Assembly: GCA_947465345.1 (NCBI GenBank)
Contig: CANHZL010000004.1
Coordinates: 1-42,074 of the forward strand
DNA from: Opitutia bacterium
GTDB taxonomy: Bacteria > Verrucomicrobiota > Verrucomicrobiae > Opitutales > UBA953
DNA: 42,074 nt
Reading direction: 5' to 3'
This document shows positions 33,827 to 42,074 of this stretch, piece by piece. How positions within the stretch are numbered: position 1 is the stretch's first letter; every line of letters starts with the position of its first letter. The translations under genes were made by a program, and so were the position numbers. The notes below the pieces were generated by a model. The model saw only the letters and a program-made list of their open reading frames with translations. It was not told where the DNA came from and searched no databases.

Positions 33827-34180
33827 ATGCCGACTCCTGAATTCATCCGAACTTCTCAGGCCTACGAAAAGAAGCATCCGGACGAACTCGCCGCCGCCCT
33901 CGCCAACCTCCTCCACCGCTACCTGCCACGACTGAACCACGCCCGCCACCATGGCCTCGTCCACGCCGGCTGCCTTCATCATGAAGGACATGGCGTCATC
34001 GCGATCGACCAGAGCGGCCAAGGTCGGAACCTCAGCGAAACCAGGCTGTATGCCTACCCGCACGACGAATCCCTCACCCTTCACCTCCTGCTGATCGGCG
34101 ACAAGTCATCCCAGAAACGCGACCTACGCATCGTACGCGAAATCATCAGGCGAATCCCCCTCGATCCCTCTCATGGCTAA
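33827..34180 (+). CDS. Putative HigB/RelE-type toxin of a TA pair
   Basis: 117 residues from the ATG at 33827. Basic and His-rich in the middle (HARHHGLVHAGCLHHEGHG). The C-terminal LTLHLLLIGDKSSQKRDLRIVREIIRRI recalls the HigB/RelE pattern in which a beta-strand and GDKxxQ(x)-RD precede the last helix. The identification rests mainly on this motif and on the downstream Xre-type gene, which starts 8 bases before this stop; the toxin-first order is that of HigBA systems. If correct, it is a ribosome-dependent mRNA interferase. It could instead be an unrelated small protein with a linked regulator. Confidence 0.7.
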   Translation: MPTPEFIRTSQAYEKKHPDELAAALANLLHRYLPRLNHARHHGLVHAGCLHHEGHGVIAIDQSGQGRNLSETRLYAYPHDESLTLHLLLIGDKSSQKRDLRIVREIIRRIPLDPSHG

Positions 34181-34505
34181 ACTTACCTCACCCCTCAGCT
34201 CGACCCGCTACCGGAACGTGGAAGACCTCCGCAAGGCGGGCATCATCTCGCCCGAGACTGCTCTTCGCGTCCGTGCCGCCGGCGTGCGGACCAAAGTCAT
34301 CACGAACCTCGTCTGCCAGCGCCTGAGCGCCGGGCTGTCCCAGAAGGACGTGGCCCGACGGATGGACCGGACCCAGAGCTGGGTCTCCAAGTTTGAAGAC
34401 CGCCTCGACGCCGAACTCACCCTCGGCGATATCCAGGCCTACTGCCAGGCGATCGCCGGCGACCTCGCGCTAGAGTTCGGACGCCGTATCCGCACCGCGG
34501 CCTGA
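34173..34505 (+). CDS. Xre-family helix-turn-helix protein, putative antitoxin
   Basis: 110 residues. HTH_3 domain at about 48-100: CQRLSAGLSQKDVARRMDRTQSWVSKFEDRLDAELTLGDIQAYCQAI, with the recognition helix around TQSWVSKFE. A flexible N-terminal part (about 1-45) could bind the toxin. It overlaps the preceding gene by 8 bases, so the two are translated together. Likely represses the operon through the palindrome at 33807-33821. It could also be a plain regulator. Confidence 0.88.
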   Translation: MAKLTSPLSSTRYRNVEDLRKAGIISPETALRVRAAGVRTKVITNLVCQRLSAGLSQKDVARRMDRTQSWVSKFEDRLDAELTLGDIQAYCQAIAGDLALEFGRRIRTAA

Positions 34506-34553
34506 TCGGGCTTCTGGGTTGCCCCCGCTTACACCGCGACAAAGACTACGCCC

Positions 34554-35003
34554 ATGGGCTCACCCGCCGCACTCGCGACCTGGACCGCTGGTCTTGTCAC
34601 CCGTTCGGGCGAAGAGACCGAGCGGGCAGCCGAGGCGTTCGCGGCCCTGCTGCCGGCCGACACCGTCCTCGCCCTCGAGGGTGACCTAGGCGCGGGCAAG
34701 ACGACTTTCGTGCGCGGCCTCGTGCGCGGCCTGGGCGTGACGGGCGATATCACCAGCCCCTCCTTCGCCCTGCTCAACGTCTACGATGGCAAGCGCCAGA
34801 TCTTCCACGTCGACGCCTATCGGCTGACGCGTCCAGAGGCCTTCGACGACCTGCTCATCTGGGACCTGGCGAAGTCTCCCTGGAACGTGGTCGTGGAATG
34901 GCCGGAGAATGTCGCGGCGCGCCTCCCCGCAACACGGTGGCAAATGAAAACCGCCATCCTAGCGGATGGCGGTCATCGATTTGAACTGACCCTCGCGGGT
35001 TAG
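34554..35003 (+). CDS. tsaE: tRNA threonylcarbamoyladenosine synthesis ATPase TsaE
   Basis: 149 residues. ATPase that works with TsaB and TsaD to place the t6A modification on tRNAs reading ANN codons. Seen: Walker A LEGDLGAGKTTFVRGLVRGLG (about 42-62), ITSPSFALLNVYDG (switch I region), HVDAYRL (about 86-92) and VVVEWPENV with the conserved Glu-Trp. Full length. It converges on typA with 1 base between stops, and a hairpin that suits typA termination lies within its last 55 bases. Confidence 0.95.
   Translation: MGSPAALATWTAGLVTRSGEETERAAEAFAALLPADTVLALEGDLGAGKTTFVRGLVRGLGVTGDITSPSFALLNVYDGKRQIFHVDAYRLTRPEAFDDLLIWDLAKSPWNVVVEWPENVAARLPATRWQMKTAILADGGHRFELTLAG
34947..34973 (-). terminator. 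Intrinsic terminator of typA, inside the tsaE coding sequence
   Basis: ACCGCCATCC (34950-34959) pairs perfectly with GGATGGCGGT (34964-34973) around a 4-base loop. Read on the minus strand it is followed by TTTT and lies about 30 bases beyond the typA stop, an ideal terminator, though its bases also encode TsaE residues. Confidence 0.82.
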
Positions 35004-35004
35004 C

Positions 35005-36909
<1,905 letters not shown>

Positions 36910-36939
36910 CTGTAAAGGCCTTACGCATAGGAAAATAGG

Positions 36940-36953
36940 CCCTTGTGCAAGGG
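36940..36953. other. CCCTTG-TG-CAAGGG palindrome in the typA upstream region
   Basis: A 6+2+6 palindrome lies 31 bases before the typA ATG in the 105-base gap after the M3 peptidase gene. It could be a weak terminator for the peptidase gene (minus strand, followed by CCTATTTT) or a regulator site for typA. Confidence 0.35.
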
Positions 36954-37014
36954 GAATAAGCCACTGTTACCCAATTATTGCGGGTTTTGGGGCACCGGAC
37001 GGGGGCAGGCGGTC

Positions 37015-39120
37015 TTAGGCCAGCCCGTCGCGCTCCAAAAGGGCCTCCGGATCGAGGTCCCGGCCCATGAAATCTCTAAATAGTTTCTCGGCCGGCTCGG
37101 AGTTACCCTTGGAGAGTACTTTGACCCTGAGTTCCCGCCCCACCTTGGGGTTCAGGACCCCCTCCTTGAGGAAGCGGGTGAAAGCATCGGCCTCGAGGGC
37201 TTCGGCCCATTTGTAAGAATAATAACCGGCGGCGTAGCCGGTGGCGTCCGAGAACAAGTGGTTAAACCGGCGGGCCATGGCAGGGCCCCGGCGGGTGGTC
37301 CGGGCCTGCCAGTCGGCGAAGTCCTCGTTCCAATGGGAGTCCAGGTCACGGCCGCGGAGCTCCTCGGCCCGGATGTGCAGGTCGAGGTCGAGCTTCGAGA
37401 AGGCGAGCTGACGCATGCAACTGGAGGCCGCGCGGAAATTGGCGACGGCATCGAGCTTGGCCAGGAGGTCGGAAGGCAGCGAGGCTCCGGTCTCATGGTG
37501 GCGGGCGAAGATAGCGAGGGACTCTTCCTCCCAGCACCAGTTCTCCAGGATCTGCGAAGGTAACTCGACGAAGTCCCAGGCGACGCGCACGCCGGAGAGG
37601 GATTCGACTTCGACCTCGCTGAGGAGGTGATGGAGCAGATGCCCGAACTCGTGGAAGACCGTGGTGACCTCGTCATGGTTGAGCAGCGCCTCCTTGCCGG
37701 CGACAGGCGGCGTGAAGTTGCCGCACATCAGACCAAGGTGCGGAGCGAACGAGCCGTCCGGACGAGGGCCGCCGGTGCGGAAGAAGTTCATCCAAGCCCC
37801 TCCCCTCTTCGATTCGCGTGGAAACCAGTCGGTGTAGAAAGAGCCCAGCAGACGGCCTCCGTCGCGCACTTCGTAGAAGCGGACTTCTGGATGCCAGACG
37901 CAGATCGGCGCGCCTTCGACGCGCGGTTCGGCGGCGCGGGCGACGGTCTTGGCGCCGGTAGCCGTGTCGACATGGTACGTGTCACGGGCGACGACCTGGA
38001 TGCCGAAGAGACCGCCGAAGAGGCGGAACATGCCGGCAATCACACCGTCGACGGGGAACCACGGACGCAAGGCCTCGTCGTCGAAATCATATTTCTCGCG
38101 GCGCATCTTCTCGGACCAGTAGCCAAACTCCCACGGGTGCAGCGAACGCAGCGCATCGCCAGCTTTGGCGGCACGGTATTGCTCAAGCTCGATGCCTTCG
38201 GCTTGGAATTTCGGGCGAATACGCAGGCCGATGTCCTCGATGAACTTCAATGCCGTCTCGCCCGTGCGGGCCATACGGCGAGCCGTGGTGAAGTCGGCGA
38301 AGTGCTTCTTGCCCAGTAGGCGGGCCTTTTCGTGACGCAGGGCGAGGATCTCGCCGACGAGCGCGGTATTGTCCCAGGCGTCCTTCAGGCCGACCTGACC
38401 GAGTCCTTCCCAGCACTGGCGACGCAGGTCTTCGTCGTCGGCGTATTGCAGCACCGGGACGACCGAGGGAGACTGCAGCGTGAGGCGCCAGGCTTCTGGC
38501 TTACCCTTGGCGGTCGCAGACTGCTTGGCCGCGGCGAGCGCGCCGGCAGGCAGGCCAGAGAGGCGTTTCTCGTCGTCGATGAAGAGTTCCCACGCGTTGG
38601 TGGAATCGAGGACATTCTCGGAATACTTCTGCGTCTTCTCGGCGAGCTGCGCGTTGAGGGTCGCCAGACGCGCCTTCCCTTCCGCCGGCAGATCGGCGCC
38701 GTTCTCTTCAAAATCGGCGATCGTCTCCTCAAGGAAACGGCGGCGGACGCCCGTGAGCGCCTTCGCATCGGCGGTGGCCGCATAGGCCTTGAAGACAGAC
38801 CAGAGTTCCGGATCAAGCGTCAGCGACGTGAAGAAGGCCGTGACCTCCGGCATCATCGCGTTATAGGCCTTACGGAGTTCGGGCGAGTTGAGAACGGAGT
38901 CGAGGTGCGAGACCAGACCCCAGGCACGGGAAAGATCCTTGGTCGTGGCCTCGAAGCCGAGCAGCACCTGGGCGTAGGTCAGGTCGGCGCCCTTCGTCTG
39001 TTTGAATCCATCGACGTTGGCGCGGGCGCGACGCAGGGCCTCGCGAATGTCCGGCTCGACGTGTTCGGGCTTCAGGCTGCTCCAGTCGAAAAGGAACTCG
39101 TCGGCGAGGAAAGGGTGCAC
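37015..39120 (-). CDS. prlC: M3-family oligopeptidase (oligopeptidase A-like)
   Basis: 701 residues, cytoplasmic zinc peptidase that cleaves short peptides and released signal peptides. The zinc site is HEFGH in TVFHEFGHLLHHLL (about residue 490), with the third ligand Glu about 25 residues later in VELPSQILENWCWE. Other family marks: DAWDNTALVGEILALRHEKARLLG, FYTDWFPRESKRGGAWMN, and YAAGYYSYKWAEALEADAF near the end. No signal peptide. Full length against about 680 in E. coli. Starts 108 bases from the divergent BFN gene. Confidence 0.95.
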   Translation of the reverse strand: MHPFLADEFLFDWSSLKPEHVEPDIREALRRARANVDGFKQTKGADLTYAQVLLGFEATTKDLSRAWGLVSHLDSVLNSPELRKAYNAMMPEVTAFFTSLTLDPELWSVFKAYAATADAKALTGVRRRFLEETIADFEENGADLPAEGKARLATLNAQLAEKTQKYSENVLDSTNAWELFIDDEKRLSGLPAGALAAAKQSATAKGKPEAWRLTLQSPSVVPVLQYADDEDLRRQCWEGLGQVGLKDAWDNTALVGEILALRHEKARLLGKKHFADFTTARRMARTGETALKFIEDIGLRIRPKFQAEGIELEQYRAAKAGDALRSLHPWEFGYWSEKMRREKYDFDDEALRPWFPVDGVIAGMFRLFGGLFGIQVVARDTYHVDTATGAKTVARAAEPRVEGAPICVWHPEVRFYEVRDGGRLLGSFYTDWFPRESKRGGAWMNFFRTGGPRPDGSFAPHLGLMCGNFTPPVAGKEALLNHDEVTTVFHEFGHLLHHLLSEVEVESLSGVRVAWDFVELPSQILENWCWEEESLAIFARHHETGASLPSDLLAKLDAVANFRAASSCMRQLAFSKLDLDLHIRAEELRGRDLDSHWNEDFADWQARTTRRGPAMARRFNHLFSDATGYAAGYYSYKWAEALEADAFTRFLKEGVLNPKVGRELRVKVLSKGNSEPAEKLFRDFMGRDLDPEALLERDGLA

Positions 39121-39228
39121 GCCACCAGCGTGCGGGAACGGGGCCCGATTTCAAGGCAACCCTATGTCCGGTGACGTCGGCAAGCAGCGAGGGCTTGCGG
39201 GGAGGCCTCGGCGGGCACACTTTGAGGC

Positions 39229-39672
39229 ATGAGCAAGTTGGAGGCAGTGCCCGTCACCGGCATCGAGGTCATCCCCGTCAAGGGAGGCACCGCCGTATTC
39301 CTTGTGACCGCCGTGAAGGCCATGGTCATTCAGGTGGACCCCGCCGTCGGCGAGGCCCTGCAGGGCGCCTTGGACGGCCGCGTGCCCGATCGCCCGCAGT
39401 CCCACGACCTCATGCTCCATCTCCTGCTCGGCCTGGACGCCGGTGTGGTCCACGTAGCCATTGTCGACGTCAAAGACGGCGTCTTCTTCGCCCGCATCCT
39501 GCTCGGGCAGGAAGGCCCGGTCGCCCGCAAGATCGCCGAAGTCGACGCGCGTCCCAGCGACGCCCTCGTGCTTGCTGTAAAGGCCAAGCGACCGGTGTTC
39601 ATCGCCAAGAGTGTCCTGGACGTCTGCGACGACATGACGGAGATGCTCGCGCGCCTGCGCAAGCAGGCGTGA
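39229..39672 (+). CDS. Bifunctional-nuclease (BFN, DUF151) domain protein
   Basis: 147 residues. Single BFN domain: VFLVTAVKAMVIQVDPAVGEAL, the HDLMLHLLLGLDAGVVHVAI segment, then VDARPSDALVLAVKAKRPVFIAKSVLD, the conserved RPSDA-type motif. Some members have DNase and RNase activity in plants and others are of unknown role. GAGG lies 1 base before the ATG, too close to be a normal ribosome-binding site. The last codons overlap the GTG start of dus. Confidence 0.9.
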   Translation: MSKLEAVPVTGIEVIPVKGGTAVFLVTAVKAMVIQVDPAVGEALQGALDGRVPDRPQSHDLMLHLLLGLDAGVVHVAIVDVKDGVFFARILLGQEGPVARKIAEVDARPSDALVLAVKAKRPVFIAKSVLDVCDDMTEMLARLRKQA

Positions 39673-40727
39673 GCGGATCGCTGCCAGTCCCCGCCGTCGC
39701 CGGCACGCGTCCTTCGGTGCTCGCACCGATGCAGGACGTCACCACCACTGGCTTCATGCGCGTCATCGGCCGTCGCGGTGCGCCCGATTGGTTCGTGACC
39801 GAATATTTCCGCGTGCACGAGAGCTCCACGCCCGAGAAGCATATCGTCGACTCCGTCGTCAATCACGGCACCGGCCGGCCGGTCTTTGCGCAGCTCATCG
39901 GCGAGGACACCCCGCACATGCTGCGCACCATCCGCGAGCTAAGGAAGCTGCCTATCGCCGGCATCGACCTCAACATGGGCTGCCCGGCGCCCAAGGTGTA
40001 TCGCAAGAACGTCGGCGGCGGCCTCCTGCGCGATCCGGCCAAGATCGACGAACTCATCGGCGCGATGCGCCAAGAGATCCCAGGCCTCTTCACCGTCAAG
40101 ATGCGCATCGGCTTCGATGGCCAGGAACGCTTTGACGAGATCCTCTCGATCGTCGCGAAGCATCAAGTCGACCTGCTCACCGTGCACGGGCGCACCGTCA
40201 AAGGACTCTATTGGTCCGAAGTGGATTACGTCGCCATCGCCAAGGCCGTGCAGGCCGTCCCCTGCCCCGTCATCGCCAACGGCGATGTCACCTCTGCCGC
40301 CAAGGCCCAACGCCTCGCAACCGAGACCAAAGCCCACGGTATGATGATGGGCCGCCACGCCATCCGGAATCCGTGGATCTTCCGCCAGTGGCGCGAAGTC
40401 CAGCAGGGCCTGACGCCGTTCGCGCCCACGCTCACCGACGTGCGGACCTATATTCAGGAGCTTGCCGACGAATGCTGCGACGCGGCAAAGGCCACGGACA
40501 AGCAGGCTGGACGCCTCAAGAAATTCCTCAACTTCATCGGACTCGCCGTGGATACCGAAGGCAAGTTCCTCCACGACATGCGCCGGACCGACAACCTGCC
40601 GGATCTGTTGAAGTGCTGCGACGCTCACCTACTGGGAGCGCGCGCTGGCGAAGCTTACCCAGACGAGCCGCATCGCGGACTCATCGCCCGGCCGACGCGC
40701 GAGACACAACAGGGCTGCTCGCTCTGA
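39669..40727 (+). CDS. dus: tRNA-dihydrouridine synthase
   Basis: 352 residues from the GTG at 39669, which shares bases with the stop of the previous gene (GTGA). FMN-dependent enzyme that reduces uridines in tRNA. Seen: SVLAPMQDVTTTGFMRVI, the active-site GIDLNMGCPAPKVYRKNVGGGLLRDP with catalytic Cys, VKMRIGFDG, LLTVHGRTVKGLY, IANGDVTSAAKA and MMMGRHAIRNPWIF. A C-terminal helical tRNA-binding domain follows (about 265-352). The subfamily (DusA, B or C type) cannot be fixed by eye. Confidence 0.95.
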   Translation: MSGSLPVPAVAGTRPSVLAPMQDVTTTGFMRVIGRRGAPDWFVTEYFRVHESSTPEKHIVDSVVNHGTGRPVFAQLIGEDTPHMLRTIRELRKLPIAGIDLNMGCPAPKVYRKNVGGGLLRDPAKIDELIGAMRQEIPGLFTVKMRIGFDGQERFDEILSIVAKHQVDLLTVHGRTVKGLYWSEVDYVAIAKAVQAVPCPVIANGDVTSAAKAQRLATETKAHGMMMGRHAIRNPWIFRQWREVQQGLTPFAPTLTDVRTYIQELADECCDAAKATDKQAGRLKKFLNFIGLAVDTEGKFLHDMRRTDNLPDLLKCCDAHLLGARAGEAYPDEPHRGLIARPTRETQQGCSL

Positions 40728-40729
40728 GC

Positions 40730-41422
40730 TCAGCCCGCGCGCACGCCCGCGCGAATGCGACGGTCGCGGGCGAGCACGAAAAGCAATGGACCGCCGATGA
40801 CCAGCAGCGACCAGAGTCCTAGCACCAGCGCCCAGAAAGTGCCGAGCCCGCAGAAACAGGACTGCTTGCGGCGCAGCACGAAATACCAAGGCAGGCAGAG
40901 GGCCAAGCCCACCGCAGAGCCCGCGATATTCTTGCCCACGAAGCGTTCCACCGCGTCGGCCTGACCGCGCGACCGGTGCAGCAGGATCGGCGTCCAAATC
41001 AGCCAAGACACCAGCCAGACGGCGAGGGCCCCGACAATATAAGGCGTAGAATCAAAACCCTTCGGGTCGGCCTTAGCTGAAAGAAAATCGACCGAAGCGA
41101 GCAGCGGAATCACGATGAAGAGTCCGCCCAAGAACGCGGCGGCGAGCACGCGCGGCCCGAGCGGAGTCTTGCCGCCCGTCGACGGAGCGACCGGCAAGGG
41201 CAGCAGCAACAGGCAGGACTGCAGAAGTGCGAAACCCCAGAGCAGCAGAATCCAGAACCAATCCGACCCCGAGGCTTCAAAGATACCGGCCCCAAGGAGA
41301 GTGCTGAGCTTCAGGGTGTTAGCGTCCCACCCGACGAGGGCGACGACCACCATCATCACGAAATGGAACACGAAGGCCAATAGCACGGACAAGGATAGAA
41401 CGCGGACGAAAATGGGGGGCAT
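40730..41422 (-). CDS. Polytopic membrane protein of unknown function
   Basis: 230 residues from the ATG ending at 41422. Six hydrophobic segments (about 7-32, 56-77, 92-112, 127-148, 164-183, 192-215). A short RRKQSCFCGLGTFW stretch with a CxCG pair lies between the last two helices. No family recognised. Ends 2 bases from the convergent dus stop. Divergent from the Fe-S carrier gene. Confidence 0.85.
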   Translation of the reverse strand: MPPIFVRVLSLSVLLAFVFHFVMMVVVALVGWDANTLKLSTLLGAGIFEASGSDWFWILLLWGFALLQSCLLLLPLPVAPSTGGKTPLGPRVLAAAFLGGLFIVIPLLASVDFLSAKADPKGFDSTPYIVGALAVWLVSWLIWTPILLHRSRGQADAVERFVGKNIAGSAVGLALCLPWYFVLRRKQSCFCGLGTFWALVLGLWSLLVIGGPLLFVLARDRRIRAGVRAG

Positions 41423-41525
41423 GGCGGGGTATCCGAAGCCTATCCCGACGGTCCGATTAGCCAAGGAAAAGCCCTGGACGATGGCCGCCCCTTGACTCCC
41501 GCCGAATGCCCCTAAACTTGTAGGC

Positions 41526-41843
41526 ATGATCAACCTCACCGAAGCCGCTGCCCAGCAGATCCAGGTGCTACAGAAAGCCCAGGCCAACCCTGAGTCCGTC
41601 CTCCGCGTGCTCGTGGAGACCGGCGGATGTTCCGGCTTCGAATACGGCATGGCGTTCGACGTGCGTAAGACCGACGACCTCGAGTTCGAGAGCCAGGGCA
41701 TGAAAATCCTCATCGACCCCACCAGCCACGCCTATCTCGACGGCTCCACCGTCCATTTCGACGACGGCCTGCACGGCAAGGGCTTCGAAGTCCGCAACCC
41801 CAATGCCAGCAGCACCTGCGGCTGTGGTAAATCCTTCAGCTAA
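41526..41843 (+). CDS. erpA: A-type iron-sulphur carrier protein (IscA/ErpA family)
   Basis: 105 residues. Delivers Fe-S clusters to target enzymes. The three conserved Cys are present: Cys35 in VETGGCSGFEYG and Cys98, Cys100 in STCGCGKSF. ErpA, IscA and SufA cannot be separated by sequence alone, so the symbol is tentative. No isc or suf genes lie beside it. Confidence 0.9.
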   Translation: MINLTEAAAQQIQVLQKAQANPESVLRVLVETGGCSGFEYGMAFDVRKTDDLEFESQGMKILIDPTSHAYLDGSTVHFDDGLHGKGFEVRNPNASSTCGCGKSFS

Positions 41844-41847
41844 GACT

Positions 41848-42074
41848 ATGAATACGAAAACCTGGTTCCTCGCCGCCGGCGTCGTCGTCCTCGCCGCCCT
41901 CACCTACACCCTCTCCGCCGCCAGCGACAAGAAGGCCGCGGATACACCCTCTCCCGAATCCAAGCCCATGAAAGAATCCGCCAAAGCCAAAACCGCCCAG
42001 GTCCTCGTCACGCTCGACGACGGCAAAGGCGGCGTCGGCAAGCCCACGCTGGTCGACAAGGTCGTCAAGACCGA
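41848..42074 (+). CDS. Exported protein, N-terminal part (cut by window edge)
   Basis: The frame is open from the ATG at 41848 to the end, 75 codons. An N-terminal hydrophobic run (WFLAAGVVVLAALTYTLSAA, a signal peptide or anchor) is followed by a Lys/Ser/Pro-rich linker and VLVTLDDGKGGVGKP. It starts 4 bases after the Fe-S carrier gene, so co-transcription is likely. Function cannot be told from this part. Confidence 0.75.
   Translation, partial: MNTKTWFLAAGVVVLAALTYTLSAASDKKAADTPSPESKPMKESAKAKTAQVLVTLDDGKGGVGKPTLVDKVVKT

Noticed and set aside
33799..33828. TTGACG and TATTAT at 18-base spacing as the toxin-antitoxin promoter.
   Set aside because: The -10 element would overlap the toxin ATG at 33827, so transcription would start after the start codon. 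Only the palindrome was kept.
39171..39668. In-frame extension upstream of dus.
   Set aside because: It overlaps the BFN gene in another frame and has Arg/Pro-rich low-complexity content; the GTG at 39669 gives a normal Dus N terminus.

Overview
The window is dense, high-GC bacterial chromosome: about 47 protein genes on both strands, no rRNA or tRNA gene seen, and no stretch over 300 bases without a gene. The cell is Gram-negative: there are two ExbB/ExbD-type energy-transducing clusters, an outer-membrane TonB-dependent receptor, a lipoprotein and Tat-exported enzymes. The mix of a dimeric all-alpha dUTPase, RecD2, a long U32-family protein, Tat-exported GH109-type oxidoreductase-fold enzymes, an orphan prepilin-like protein and an rpmH-rnpA-yidD block suggests Verrucomicrobiota, perhaps Opitutales; this is inference from gene content only.

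Layout. 1-990: 3' end of ilvC and its terminator. 999-5161 (minus): a ZnuD-like receptor, TonB, ExbB, ExbD and a membrane-anchored coiled-coil protein in one tightly packed operon, with a TTGCAA dyad upstream of the receptor. 5264-7349: DUF485 protein plus acetate-type sodium:solute symporter. 7431-10068: small membrane protein, hemC, hemD, trpF, nearly contiguous. 10158-10496: P-II protein gene (glnB/glnK) behind a sigma-54-type promoter. 10553-14360: cupin protein, oligopeptide-binding lipoprotein, exported protein, HPP membrane protein, Rid-family protein. 14367-16443 (minus): a second ExbB/TolQ-ExbD/TolR-TolA/TonB set. 16532-21413: McsA-like zinc protein, surE, a His-rich membrane protein (minus), a HAD phosphatase and recD2. 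21414-23942 (minus): long U32/RlhA-like protein. 24057-25243: dUTPase and prepilin-like protein. 25227-28737 (minus): rpmH, rnpA, yidD, then an LtaS/MdoB-type phosphotransferase and a PAP2 phosphatase. 28833-30583: LOG-family protein, cutA, CPBP protease. 30651-33680: two tandem Tat-exported GH109-like paralogues separated by a short-repeat spacer. 33827-34505: HigBA-like toxin-antitoxin pair with a palindromic operator candidate. 34554-39120: tsaE, then typA and an M3 oligopeptidase on minus. 39229 to end: bifunctional-nuclease-domain protein, dus, a membrane protein (minus), an A-type Fe-S carrier and the start of an exported protein.

Functional themes are metal and nutrient uptake across the outer membrane (dedicated receptor-TonB-ExbBD unit), tetrapyrrole synthesis, nitrogen signalling, envelope phosphate chemistry, and translation or RNA upkeep (rpmH, rnpA, tsaE, dus, typA, RlhA-like). 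Convergent genes are packed so tightly that two intrinsic terminators appear to lie inside the 3' coding ends of the opposing genes (surE and tsaE). Many start codons lack a clear Shine-Dalgarno sequence and several are TTG or GTG.
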